A stretch of DNA of 64,000 nt from Aspergillus flavus (lineage: Eukaryota; Ascomycota; Eurotiomycetes; Eurotiales; Aspergillaceae): contig NC_092404.1 in NCBI RefSeq assembly GCF_009017415.1, positions 682,001 through 746,000 on the forward strand, given 5' to 3'. Under the pieces are notes generated by a model, which made no database searches, had not been told where the DNA came from, and saw only the letters and a list, made by a program, of their open reading frames with translations. The position numbers and the translations under genes are program-made. How positions within the stretch are numbered: the stretch's first letter is position 1; every line of letters starts with the position of its first letter. Shown here one piece after another: positions 49,059-63,144 of this stretch.

Positions 49059-49404
49059 TTACTCGCAAAAGTCATCTCTGTTGTCGCCACCATCGACGCA
49101 TCCCCAGGGACAATTCTCAGTCTTCGAGATTGTCCCATCATCATGGCAGCGATAGAGGTAGTAGTCGAAATTGACCTTTGTAGGGTCGATGGGCCAGTCG
49201 GCATGTCTGAGAGTATTGTAGATCTCGTTATGATAGTTGCCTGCGTCCGACAGAATTGTAAGCTGAGATTAACAACTGAGATGGAAGGTACGAAACATTA
49301 CCTTTCCCCATTAGATTAAACGCGCAGTAATCAAGGCCGGCTTGACAATTGGCTGGGGCGGATAGAGAGGCGCAAAGAGCGCAAGATGATAAGATGACCT
49401 TCAT
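49059..49404 (-). CDS. Small secreted cysteine-rich protein (effector-like)
   Basis: Exons 49404-49302 and 49240-49059 flank a 61-nt intron (GTAATG donor, ACGCAG acceptor) and encode 94 aa. Both exons are too short to show as a long open frame. Residues 1-22 form a signal peptide (MKVILSSCALCASLSAPANC region). The mature part has the pattern C-x-AGLDYCAFNLMGKGNY, later YRCHDDG, ENCPWGCVDGG and DDFC. This matches a family of small fungal secreted proteins with a CQAGLxYCG...GNY...C...C..GC...C layout. Its function is unknown; it may be an effector or an antagonistic factor. It sits between the NLR and the kinase. The stop directly follows the last cysteine and glutamate. Confidence 0.8.
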
Positions 49405-50680
49405 ATTGGAGGTTTATTGGATGTGTTGTGGGAAGATCTTTGGTTGGGTTCGATTAGAGAGAGAAATTACCAAGTTAACAGTCCACACGTAGGAATGTCC
49501 TCCTTATAGAGGATCCGGAGGTACCGATGACAGGCACAGTCTACAGACGCTTGCCTCTCCAAAGATAAGCTTGATTCATTTTTATTTTTTTATTTTCTTG
49601 CGGGCTCTTTCTCCGCTTCTGTAGAAACCACTCATGTGCTCTCCTGATGCTGGCCCCCGACAGGTCCAGGGGTTTCAATACCGTGATCGAAATTATGTCT
49701 CCTATTTTTATCAACCGGGAGGTCACTTTAAGATCTGCAGGATCGGTGGGCTAGCTAATCCCTGGCCCCCGCCCTCGGCTCTAGGTGTATAGTAGGTGGA
49801 GAAAGCTAGAAACCCTGCCACAACTTGCTCGTCCCGCACGACGGAAAGCTTATTCCCTTCCCTTTTTGGCTGTGACTCTAGCGGGTCACGATAGTAAGAC
49901 GAACTCAACAATGGTAAACGCAGCCATATAAAGCAGGAGTGGCGAGAGTGTTATCCACGCTGTGAAACTACATCCAGCTAGACATATTTGGTGTTGCAGA
50001 GGCTATACGCCGCACGCTTCCCATGACGATCCGAGCGACCCGGAGGACGTCCTCTCAGTCAGTCTCAAGGATGAGGATAAAAAAACCATTGATCGAATCC
50101 ATGTCCATCAAGATGGGTCAGTGCGCAGATAGGACCGGACCTTTCTGCATGCAGTTGTCGGAAACAGCTGCAGACGCAATTTGCTACACGGCCAAAAAAA
50201 AAAAGAAAGAAAGAAAGAGATAAAGAAAGAACGAAAACAGAGAGAAAGAAGCGGAAGAAATTATAGCTCATGAGATTCGTTTTTGGAAGCCAAGTTCACC
50301 CTATGCGCTTTTGATGCGAGGCTCAAGGGGGTCTACTGTGGCTTCATATAGGCAATCGTTTTTGCCTCGAAATACTGTGAAATAATGACAAGTGAGATTC
50401 TGTTGGGTCAATATGATGAATTCTTGTCCTTTTGCATCCTATATCAGATACAGTCCTCCAGATTGGGGTACATTGGGCATTTAAATATGCTTCTTCACCA
50501 CGTGTAGAACGTTCAGCTATAATGAGTGAAGAGGAAAGCCAACACACACCATTCAGTGGGGCCACTTAGCTCTTCCTTTCTTTTTTTCTCTTTTTCTAGG
50601 GGTTTAGACCTCGAGGGATATGACCGAATACACCGAAAAGATACTACAAAAAAAATCCATCATTTGAAGCCCACACTGAA
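49405..50680. other. Intergenic region with a purine-rich tract
   Basis: No supported gene. A GAAA-rich strand-asymmetric tract lies at about 50193-50260 (AAAGAAAGAAAG-type). The right end is the 3' flank of the kinase gene. Confidence 0.45.
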
Positions 50681-53026
<2,346 letters not shown>

Positions 53027-54307
53027 CTACTGCTCATGAGCAATAGAAAAAACCTTTTGTTTCCCGATCCCTAGATTCTCCAGTCTCTGTCCATCAGGTG
53101 GTAACTGTGCTATGCCCTTCATGAAACGGCCAATGTCCTTTGATTTCTGTTCTTCCTCCGGTCGAAGGGCCGATATGTTTGAGGGATCAACCGGGTTTGG
53201 CTGACATGGATGGGGTCGCATCCATTTTGACCATTTTTCAATGACAGCAATTACCTCGGAAGGTGGCACCTCAAACCATTCGATGTGCAGTTCAAGGCAC
53301 CCACTACAGTAGATCCGTGTATTCCGGCGTGTCAGCTTTGCATACCATAGCTTCTCCACACTAGCCGCATTTGGGACAGCAGTGTTTACGTTAAAGACAG
53401 GAGGGTAGATGGGCTTAGTAAGTCTGTTGCAATGAAATGACCATTCGTCATGGCTCTCATTGATTGAGCGAGGGGTGTATCTAATCTTAACGAACCCCTT
53501 GTTCCCGTCCACCTCATATGCGTATAGGAAGCCTTCGCCCCGGTCTTCCTTTCTTAAGGGGGCTTGTGATTGTTTCTGGACACCAAAAGAATGACAGTTC
53601 TTGATCTTCAAGGTAGTTGGCCCTGACTAGAATATTGAAGGGAGTTGTGTCGTATAACTCTGGGCAAAAATCGGCATAATATGGATATCTTAAACTACAC
53701 GGCATTGGCGTGCTAAGTTCGCACAAATTCGAATCAACGGCGCTTTGATACGGCAATGTTGTAGAAACTAGATCAGACTTGGCCGAGCCTTGGTTTTTGT
53801 CGCCTTTATCGTCGGTCTCCAACTTCCAGACCTCCACCTTCTTGGGACCTTGATTCTTGTGAAGATGGCAGTACATGTTTTCTGCAAGGACTTCGAAAAA
53901 ATATTTAAGCTTGCAAATGTTCCTGTATATCTCCTATTTAACGATCTCATCGATTGTTTTAGAACGATTCTGAACCTTCCTGCCGCCTATTCTTTTGAAT
54001 TAGGGCTTGCTGTCCGGTTCTACGCTGCCTAACAATCAGATAATTTGCTCAAACGTTCCTTAACGGCTACTCCGACTGAGATATCTGAGTTGATTTTGTT
54101 GTCTCTCAGCGGAAATACTGCCTTCCACTTCTCAACTCGTTCATCTAGATACGGGTCATGGTTGTGGTGACGACAATGCACTATTTTTGCTAGATGACGC
54201 AGCTCTGTCTCAAGGCTGTGCGAAGATTGTGTAAGGGGCTCTAATGACTCCAACCTGGTCAAAGCATCTATTCGATTTTCAGTTTTTGTCGGCAACTTGC
54301 ATGGCAT
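53027..54307 (-). CDS. T5orf172-domain protein (GIY-YIG-related)
   Basis: The C-terminal half has the fungal T5orf172 (Bacteriophage T5 Orf172-type, PF10544) layout: GFLYAYEVDGNKGFVKIRYTPRS, then AASVEKLWYAKL, IYCSGCLELHIEWFEVPPSEVIAVIEKWSKWM. These domains are related to GIY-YIG nucleases; the Tyr-Ala-Tyr and Val-Lys-Ile strands correspond to the GIY/YIG positions. Joining TTPFNIL to KQSQAPLRKEDRG uses a GTCAGG donor and a GTCCAG acceptor, phase 0. An upstream exon ends in EIYRNICKLKYFFEVLAENMYCHLH, and an N-terminal exon begins MPCKLPTKTENR at about 54304. The joins in the 5' third are not resolved. The role is unknown: nucleic-acid binding or cleavage is inferred from the family only. Confidence 0.7.
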
Positions 54308-55545
54308 TCATGTTTCTTTCCTTCGAGATCCGCATATCAAGGGATCAAAATTCAACAGGCTTCTGAGACTTTGGGGCTCTGGGAAAACCTTCGGCTCTTT
54401 TGACTCTTTGCCGGCTTCTTGCGTCCTGTACAACGGGCTATTTGGCGGGGTAGAGAGCCCGCGACAAGTTGTTTATCATGGTTGGGCTGCTTGTTTAGAG
54501 ATTATTATCTCCGTGGTGGCAGTTGACTCCGCAAATGGGGCAGTCGAATATCGCACAATGGATGAGGAGCCTATAATGTAAGTTGTATATTGTGTCCAAG
54601 AGTCTTGCCTACAGTAGGTATGAGGCGATCAATACGCGATTAAGAGAATCTGGTACACCGAGTCTAAAGGAATACCACCTTTGTCCAAGTTTGCGATCGC
54701 CGCCTGCGTACGCTGTCCACTGATGTGGTGAAGCGGGGCTACCATGTGCAGGAGCAATATCCTTGTCCCAAGGGCTAACACAAAGTCATGCTGCTAAGAT
54801 AACGAAACATGACTCGCGTGCAGCGAGATAAAGTACCAAACATGGGGCACATTTTTGATTACGTTGATTGGACCACGTACAGTAGCATCGCCGTACCAGC
54901 TCCGTTAATGCCAATTGGGATGATGCATGTACACGTAACGCATGGCCCTGGTAATTGCCTCATTCAAGCGCCATCAAGAGACGCAGTTTTGATTGGAGAG
55001 CATGCAAGAACTCATGGACAAGGCTGGGAATTGTGCGACCGTCCTCCGCTAAATATGCTCACACTCCACCCTTTTATGTCATATTTAGATTACGGATCGA
55101 TGCATTTAGGCATCAATACAGTGGTCGATAGCAAGGAAATAAACAAATGAAGATTTCCGAGCTACCCATGTGCGCGCAGAAATGGGCTACTATGATATTA
55201 CACCAGTGTGAGATATTTATGGCTCCTTTCGATTATTTTACAGTTGACGCTTAATGGTTAATCATTTATAGGGGGAAAAGAAGATGAATGGTACAGATAG
55301 CGAATTCCAACCTGCCACGAAAGTAAAGAGGAGGTAATGCCATCGGCGAAGAGAGACGTTTTTGCCAACCATGCTTGGTGTGTTAGAATCCGTAAATGTA
55401 GTAGCTTCTCCATGGAGAAAGTTGGCGCTGTAGCAAGGCTAGGCACGAGGTTCGCCCTCTTAAATAGACTAATGTCTGTCCTTCTCAACGAAAGGTTGAC
55501 TTTCGAGCCAATTCGCACCACCTGACAAAACGAACAACAGACCCG
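54308..55545. other. Intergenic region between divergent T5orf172 and deaminase genes
   Basis: Short frames at 54297-54581 and 54809-55150 have no recognisable family. A possible upstream exon of the deaminase gene around 55337-55525 cannot be connected convincingly. The promoter of both genes lies here. Confidence 0.4.
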
Positions 55546-57029
55546 ATGGTTACCCAGAACACTGTGATAGAACATGACCCTGGTGATGTCACAGCGTTCT
55601 ACGAAATGGTTTGCTTTACCTATTCTCTGAATCCTGTGAGGGGTGACAGAATCAAGCCTCGGTCTTCTGCTGAAAGAGACGGAATCGGAGTTGCAAAATG
55701 CCGGCGAGATTTCGCGGACGCAATCGCGTATTTTTGCGCACGCAGCTGCGACCCGGATAATGTCACTGCTGTGGCTGTAGGGAGGAAAGACACAAAAGTT
55801 GTCATTTGGGTTGCAAGTAACGCAAATGTTTCTCGAGAGGTGTTGGAATTTCTGGATAACGATGTGCTCAACATGGTACAGAGGCTCGCAAAAATGAAGC
55901 AAGGACAGTTACCTTCAGAAGAAAATAGGACGGTTACCAGGCTCTTGAGTAACATATTGAATTTCACCAGGAAGAAAATCTTCAAATACTACAAAGCCAC
56001 CATTACGGCATGGAAAGCAATTGGCGAATTTTCGAAATCTGAAGGTATGACCTTCTAAATCGGGCTTTATCTGTTTTTGTTTGACATATGATAGGTTTAG
56101 ACAAGATAACCACTGATCCAAGTATGTTTTACGACTGGTTTAAGAGGGAATTCTACAAGAGCGGCGACGTGTTAAAGGAATGTGACATGCCTCGCCTTGC
56201 TATCAGTTGTTTTTTTGCACATACGGACGGGACATTTGGAATCCTCGAACATCGTTCGAGCCAAGGCAATGAAAAAGGACCTGATTACGAGCAGCTATAT
56301 AAGTTGCTCAGCAAATTAGGCAAGCACGTTAGGCTTTTCGAAAGAATGATACACGCCATTGAAGCTCTACGTCGTGACTTCTGCGAAGGCTTTGTAGTGG
56401 AGCCGATTGCTGCGTCCATTCCAAAACCTAACCCTCTTCCAAAGCTACACGAGCAGAGTATGGGAAAGATTGTGGCTCGCGTTTTTCAGGAAGAAGACGA
56501 AAGGCATCAGTTTTACCATCATCTCAACCAATTTTTTAATAAGGAGTACATATCTCAGTCTCTGCAGCGGTGCAAGAAACGTCGTGCCCGAGTCCACGCA
56601 GAGATCTTATTGATCGATTTCTTCGACAAGTTTGACGCGAACTTTCTTGATAACGACGACAAGTATATTGCCTGCAGCAAACCGGCATGCTACCTTTGCT
56701 ATGAGTATATATGCCAACACCCGGATAAGTATACACTACCTCCAACCCACCAAAAGCTATACTATGCTTGGTCTCTGCCCATCGTACGAGTAAACGATCG
56801 GAATTGCATTGAAAAATTCGCTCGGCACAAGCGGTTCCTAAACCACGTTACAGAGACTCTTCAGTCCGATCTTCGAAAAGAGGTGCAGAGGCAGCTAGCC
56901 CCAAGGAAAAACCATGCAGACTCGACAGCAGGAGCAAGTTCAGTTTTCAATACCGGTAGAGTAAGACCAACATCGAAGATCTATGAGCACCATATCCGTG
57001 CTTTGACCCAATTACTAAGTGAAGGTTAG
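55546..57029 (+). CDS. Predicted deaminase-fold protein (OTT_1508-like), copy 1
   Basis: Exons 55546-56044 and 56095-57029 sum to 477 aa. The C-terminal domain contains the zinc-binding signature of the cytidine-deaminase fold: RVHAEILLIDFF (His334, Glu336) and KYIACSKPACYLC (Cys365, Cys368), spaced as H-x-E ... P-x-C-x2-C. This arrangement is characteristic of the fungal OTT_1508-like deaminase group described in comparative studies of the deaminase superfamily. The N-terminal 200 residues are helical and shared with copy 2 (DFADAIAYFCA). The intron uses GTATGA/GATAG. The catalytic residues are complete. The substrate (nucleotide, RNA or DNA) is unknown. The gene faces copy 2 tail to tail with 369 bp between stops. 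Confidence 0.82.
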
Positions 57030-57398
57030 ACCTGCTGTTCGGTTTCTTTTGGAGAATAAAAAGAATTAACTCGGATATTTTTTTTTAGCAAAGATAAGTG
57101 CCAAGTTCGATGCTGGCCTTGAAGATGAAGACGGAGGTGTTGTTCTTAATTGTTGATGCTGAGCAGTCCTACGAATGTGGCTTTCGGGTCTTTTCATTCT
57201 CAAATTTGATTTCCTTTTCCTTTTCCATATTTCCACAAGTGGTTCGCTATGGCCTAAATTTGAAGTACCCGGGAGAGTATTTAATGTCAACTTCGTTACA
57301 AAGTAATTATTGAAAGTGTGCCATTTAACACCCAGCCGGCTAACACTTCCAAGACCCGCAAGGCTTGATAGCGTGGAAACCAATGGACACGACTTCAA
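57030..57398. other. Gap between convergent deaminase genes
   Basis: About 370 bp of shared 3' flank. A T-rich run at 57078-57087 could be part of a polyadenylation region. No gene seen. Confidence 0.45.
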
Positions 57399-59041
57399 CT
57401 AGAACCGGCATCTGCCCTTGAATACAATTACGTCCTCTTCATCTTGATCAGGATCTCTGTCTGCACTGGGTGTCCCATCTGAACTAGTATCAAGCTCTGG
57501 AACACGTAGTTCGGTGGAAGTCATTGGATAGCTAGGCGTCGATGCTGGACTCGATGGTTGTGGGCTGTGATTGGGAGTACTGTCGTCGGTAGGTAGTGTC
57601 CACTCAGCTTCTGATTCTGTGCGATGAGTCTGTAAAATCCACTCATTCTCCACTTTCTCCTCCAGCTGACTTCGGATAGTTCTGATCAACTGCTGGAGGA
57701 CCGACTTCTGATGTCTGGCACGTGCCATGGCATTACCTTCTTTAACTGAGATATCTGGTAGACGCCAATTTAGAGGAATCTTGGAGCTTGAAGATATCAT
57801 AGAATATCCTGCCGGGTGGTACAAAATAAAAAGATGACATAGATGACAACTTGGTTTTGTACATCCGATATATTTGTCACGTTCGTCAATGAAACCGCTA
57901 TCTGATAGCGTGTCAAAGTAGTTTATCACGAGAAGCTCGGGGTGGACTTCAGTGAGAACTTCCTGTGAGTAATTTACTAAGGTCTGGATTAGCCCTGGTC
58001 GCGCCGTCCGCTGGAGCTTCTGGAGGAAATTATCGCGTGCCGATGGGTCAGAAAACATCCGATTTGCGATGCCCTCCATAGTCAGCTTTCGTGGAAGAAG
58101 GGGAATCGGCAGGCTTGGGGAGGACGGTATGCTTTCTGCTGCAAGACTATTGGCTAAATCTTGGCGCAGAGAGATAGCAGAGTCAAGAAGCTGAGAAGTC
58201 ATGTCGATAGTCAGACTCAGTTTCCTAAGTTGCTTATAGAACTTCTCAAAATAGGTAACATGTTCATGTCCTTGGTAGGTAAATTTTCTTAGGTGATTTA
58301 TCAGCCCAGACTGCTGCAGTTCAAAGCATTCTTTTGCTAGAGACTTCATGTGTTCCTGAGGCAAAGGTGCGCCGTTTTTATAGAAATTCTTCTGGAACCA
58401 AGCCTTGAAATCGACAGAGTCTCTGCACGCTTCTATACTCCCGTCAGTACTCTCAATATGATTCTAGGCAATAGACCTTTCTTTTCCCGCATACCATTTA
58501 ACCCTGCTGTCATATCCGCCAAGCATACCGGAGCGATATGGTGCAATAGTTTCATGTAATGGGCCAGCACTTTTTCTTGAGCAAAATCGAGTGCGAAGTT
58601 TGAGAGGCAGGTAAGGATCTTCTCCTTATTGTTGCCCACAATTTCATCATTTCCTAGATTCAAGGTATCCAATAGCATGCGTAGGAGTTCGTTGACAAAT
58701 GGAAGAATAATTCCATCAACATCGCCAGTGCCCGCGATTCGAACGATAAGTCCATCTGGCTGGCGTTCTACAGCAACAGCGATCTCACACCCCTTTGTAT
58801 ATGCGCCGAGATAAGCGATCGCATCGACAAAGTTTCGGCGGCGTTGCATGATATTGATCCCTTGAGCCCTGGTTGAGAAAATGGACGGCTTCGTTGTGCC
58901 CTTCATAGTCAATTCGTGCAGAACCGCAAGAGGTTCATACAGACGACGTAGCTCTTTTGGCTTGTGGGTATCATATTGGCTTCTGGATTTCGTTCCTTTC
59001 TGCATGGTAGTGAGATTTAGAAGAGTTCGAGATAATTTCAA
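57399..59041 (-). CDS. Predicted deaminase-fold protein (OTT_1508-like), copy 2
   Basis: Exons 59041-58495 and 58432-57399, with a 62-nt intron (GTATGC donor, GTATAG acceptor), give 526 aa. The zinc site is EVHPELLVINYF (His346, Glu348) and KYIGCTKPSCHLC (Cys378, Cys381), the same layout as copy 1. The N-terminal part parallels copy 1 (RRNFVDAIAYLGA; then helices). Copy 2 has an extra 80-residue C-terminal tail, Ser/Pro/Thr-rich then acidic (DQDEEDVIVFKG). The pair shares architecture but is well diverged, so the duplication is old or the copies were assembled separately. Both retain all metal and proton-shuttle residues. The surrounding NLR, kinase and T5orf172 genes suggest a conflict-type locus; that is inference. 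Confidence 0.82.
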
Positions 59042-60378
59042 GATGAAGCTTAGAATCTAGAGGACAGCAAGTGCACGCGGATAGCTGAATAAGGCTCTCA
59101 TTCCATCATACCTTAGCTTTGGGGATTCAGAGGTATAAAGACCACCTTGCATCTGAGCTGAGCTGAAAGGCTCATTAATCAACAGGGCTCTCTTGGACAC
59201 TCCGCGACCCCATCCTCTTTCCCTCAATTGTTCTTCCATTTCATCCAATAACTTAAATTTGACGTACACCACAATTTGAGGAATTTAAATTTAATTTGTA
59301 GGCCCGAGCGTACATGGATGGATGAGAAGCGTATCTGGGCGGTAGAGCTGTATTGCTGCCTAATCTTGGACGAACACGTCAAAGAGCATTTGTCATCCGG
59401 ACTTGAAAGAAGGCTCTGTTTATCAAAAACCGGAACGATTGATGGCCTGGGTCTAAATGGCCTGTGCGTCCTTTCCAACTTGCTAGGAGTACCTCTATCT
59501 TTATCTCCGTAGATCGAAGGGCATGGGTCGTACATCCGGTATTGGCTGAGAATTAGGGTTCTTTCCCAGTCCATCTCAGCCCAAGCCCAGCGATCTCACT
59601 GTTGTCGAGCAGATTACCGGTCTTTTTCTTCACTCAGCTGCAGAAGGAAGTGCTACCTTCTTTCGCTCATAGCGCCACTCTTTGATTTTACGAGACAAAG
59701 GATACGATTGTAAAGTCTGTCTTTATAATGTATAGAAAATTGTTTGAGCATCTGGGACGTCGACTCTGTGATTTCGAACGAAGAGGTGCTTCTAGAAGGA
59801 ACAAATACTGAAGGGATTGGCGTCCACTACAGGCACACCAATAATGTAAAGGAGCATCTGTACGCAGTCAGAATATTCATCAGGATGGTGCCATATCTAT
59901 CCTCGATGATCCGGTCCTGTATCAAGTATCGAAGCTTGCATACAACCTCCTATATACAGTGTACGCATGCTACACACCAATTATAATACCATTCCTCCTT
60001 ATTTTCGAAATTTTTGTGTTATTGTATGGCCCGCCTCTAAGTAACGAAAAAAATAGGAACTGCCTAAGTACTTGTTTCAAAGACAGTTGGTCATTGAACT
60101 CTTACTATAACTAGACTTCTTCCCCTCGGGACTGTCCCGGGGGCCCCGAAAACCCCGCCCCGAACCCGCCCCGAAATACACTCTATTGATATCCAATAGA
60201 GCGGATTTGCCGCAGCCTAATAATGAATACACCATAGCATGTTTCGATAGATAGATATTCACTCATAACACCCACAACATGGATGTAAGCATCTGCCTAA
60301 TCCCACTTCTCATTATATTTAGATATCTATACTTTATATCTATAGATATCTAGGGCTTCGTATGAGCGCTCGAGCTAA
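59042..60378. other. Intergenic region with GC-rich short repeats
   Basis: No supported gene. A GC-rich segment at 60121-60178 has repeated CCCCGAA/CCCGCC words (AACCCCGCCCCGAACCCG type). It is followed by a hairpin with CTCTATTG/CAATAGAG arms at 60181-60201, and by the GTTTCGATAGATAGATATT word at about 60240. These may be ends of an old insertion. Confidence 0.45.
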
Positions 60379-61435
60379 TCATGGCGGCGACGCAAGAGCT
60401 GTACGTAACCTTAAGGTGGTCAGGTCCATAATTGCTCGGGCAGTAGGCGAGTCACGGATTGCTTTCAAAAGTACGAACGCGTGCATCTCTCCTTCTGCCC
60501 TGATCACAGCTGCGTCAACACCTGCTTTCTGGAGTCTCCGACCAAACGCCAACCCATCGTCAAGAAGAGGGTCAACAGCCGAGAGAAAGACAGTGGTCGG
60601 CGGGAATCTGGACAAGACGTCGTCCGAGAGGAAGGACAAGGGGGAGGCCAGCGCTGTCTGTCTGTCTTTCTCCTCGGGTATAAAGGCATCGATCATCCAG
60701 TTCAGCGTATCCGCCATCAGAAAGGGTCCGTCCTTGAATGTCTCGTATGATTCCAACTTCTTGTGCGTATCGGTGATTGGGTAGAAGAGAACTATGTGGG
60801 CGATTTCAGCCGGTAGACTTCGCTCCAAAGCCATCTTCATCAAGGCGATGGCCATGTGTCCTAATGCTGGTCAGAAGCTATCAGAACAACGCAAAATGGG
60901 ACGATGTACCTCCGGCACTGTCTCCGGCGAGAGCGATCGACTGGACTATCAGGTTACGCTCGCTTCCGTGGCGGACCAGATAGTCGAGAACTTCGTAAGT
61001 CTGCTCAAACTGAAAGGGAAACTGTTTCTCAGGCGCGGGTGTGTATTGAGGGAACACTATCGCAGCTCCCGTTCCCCGGGCTAAGTCTTCTAACAACGGC
61101 GCAAAGGATGCAGGGCTTACGCTGATCAGTAGTGCATCTTTACGCGCCGATTGTGCGGTACTTTATCTGCCAAGTATCCAGCCGCCACCGTGAGTGTAGA
61201 AGACCATCGGAAGCTGCTTCGTGGCGAGGGACTTGGACCTTACTATCACCACACTGGTTGGGCCGCATTCTCCAGGAACCTGAAATGTTTCAGTCAAGAT
61301 ATCCGGCGCCGCTTCGTGCTTCTGCAGTATTTCCATAGCCTCGCGGGCCTTCACTGCCCCCAACTGGTGAGGAGCAGGCTCGTTAGCAATTGCGTCGGCG
61401 AACGAGGTACTCTGCGGGTCGAGGTAATGCATCAT
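60379..61435 (-). CDS. Alpha/beta hydrolase (HSL-type esterase) with a suspect first intron
   Basis: Residues follow the HSL/abhydrolase_3 family: oxyanion motif HGGGWILG, nucleophile elbow GDSAGG, acid DPLLDDG and histidine EMHAFV. The start is probably MMHYLDPQ at 61435; an ATG at 61522 adds 29 residues. The intron after GDSAGG (GTACAT ... CATTAG) joins to HMAIALMK. Just after ILG the frame meets TAA (61161-61163). The conserved continuation (SPASFAPLLEDLARGTGAAIVF) follows about 60 nt later. The expected donor reads ATAAAG rather than GTAAAG, so splicing may fail; a weak GC donor (GCAGAT) gives a shortened loop. Divergent from the dienelactone hydrolase by 263 bp. Function: carboxylester or lactone hydrolysis, probably soluble. 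Confidence 0.68.
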
Positions 61436-61698
61436 GGATGGCTTTGGTGGATCATCGGCGATAGTTTGTGGTGTTGAGAACCTGGTGGCCTTGATAAGAC
61501 AGGAGTTACCATGATGGATCAATGCGAGTCCGTTGCAACCGGGTCAATCCCCGGTACTCCGCGGACTTGCCTTACAAGTGTGGATTACCACGGAGCACTT
61601 CCGACACACTTCCGACTTGTGTTCGGTGAGCAAGCCAGTCCTATATTCCAGACTTCAGTGCAATGATATGTACATCAGACCACTACATCGTTCACTGA

Positions 61699-62711
61699 AT
61701 GACAACAACCCCTACTATGGACAACGTACTAGCAAAGCCCGCCGACCTCTGCTGCCTGAAAGGCGCCATTCACAGCGGAGAGCCGACCGGGGCAATTACG
61801 CAGATTGAGGGCATCGACACCTACATCGCCCGGACTCACCCAGAGAGATCCAACGGCAATGTGATCCTCTTCTTCCCAGACGCGTTCGGTCTCCATATCA
61901 ACAGCTTCCTGATGATGGACGCCTTCGCGGAGTGCGGCTATCTGACGCTCGGCGTTGACTATTTCCTCGGGGTATGAGCATTCGAGCCATTGAGGCGTAC
62001 AGGCCTGAGTATTAATTCAAATACCACAGGATCCTGTAACAAAGTACTCCGCGACACCATTAAATGACCCGAAGTTCGATTTTGAAGCTTGGAAAACACG
62101 ACATCTCAGGGCCTCGGAAGAGGTTGCTGCGAAATGGGGAAATGGCGTCAAAGCGCAATACGGCACAACCGACGACGTCAAATTCGCTTGTGTGGGATAT
62201 TGGTGGGTGCTACACGCTGCTCAGCTGGGAGCAAAAGACTAACGTGCTCGCCATCAGTTGGGGCGCCCGATTCGTTTGCCAGCAGTTGTCTGCGGAGGGA
62301 ATATGTAAAGCTGGAGCTATCGCTCACCCTTCGTTCTTGAAGGAAAGCGATATCTTCAAAGTGAAGGGTCCGTAGGCGACGAAACCAATGCATCTTCATC
62401 GTTGCTAATCAATTACAGAACCCATCCTTTTTTCGGTGCCTGCTACGGATAAGCTCTTTGAGCCAACGGAGCGAAACAGCACGGTCGAAATCCTGACAGA
62501 GAATGGACAACAGTTTAACATGCAAATCTTCGCCAAGGTGGGCCACGGGTTCGCGGTAAGTTGATTCCTCCTATTTCCCCGTGAAGAAAGGTGCTAATCG
62601 CTTTGTGTGAAGTCACGGGCCCGTCTCACTGATCCTTATGAGAGGTGGGCAAAAGAGCAGAGTTTCAAGGGCATTCTTGACTGGTTCGACTTTTGGCTTG
62701 CCAAAATGTAA
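61699..62711 (+). CDS. Dienelactone hydrolase-family protein
   Basis: Five exons (61699-61971, 62030-62202, 62258-62367, 62419-62555, 62613-62711) sum to 263 aa. The nucleophile is the Cys in VGYCWGARFVC, formed exactly at an intron junction. The acid is in SVPATDKLFEP and the His in VGHGFA, the Cys-Asp-His triad of dienelactone hydrolases. Typical family strands VILFFPDAFGLHINSF and LTLGVDYFLG precede it. All four introns have clear donors (GTATGA, GTGGGT, GTCCGT, GTAAGT). Fungal members hydrolyse lactones or cleave cyclic esters in aromatic catabolism or detoxification. The divergent esterase and the nearby dehydrogenase support a small degradative cluster. Confidence 0.85.
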
Positions 62712-63144
62712 CTACGCAGCATTGGAAGGGGCTGGGGACTGAGCTAAAATACCCGTAGATGCAAGGGGCTAGCAGAGCGGTAGGCCAGCGTCTAGGAATA
62801 ACACTATCGAAGTACTGGCTTTGGGCTCGCCTGTGGTATATAGGCCAGCAACTGCATATTGATCCACAATGAGCTTTGGCATCCATGTCTTCATATTTGC
62901 TGGTGTTGTAAAGCAAGGGTGATAATCTCTAGACCTTAATACTCAAGGGAGATGCATTGAGCAATGTCAGAGCTAGGCTTTCGATACTCCTATATGTATC
63001 ACAGCAATGGTCAATAGAACTCTACAGGGTTCCAACGACGCTTAAACAATGTCTTTATACTGTAGATAAAGGCACGCAGAGAAGAGGCCAGCAAAATAGC
63101 AAGGGTCGGTATGAGTGGCAACTAGGCTGATATTCTGGAATCTG
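62712..63144. other. Convergent 3' flanks, no gene seen
   Basis: About 430 bp between the stop of the dienelactone hydrolase and that of the dehydrogenase. Only short frames. Confidence 0.45.

Noticed and set aside
54809..55150. 113-codon frame upstream of the first deaminase
   Set aside because: Unrecognised, no continuity with the deaminase exons, no splice signals in phase.
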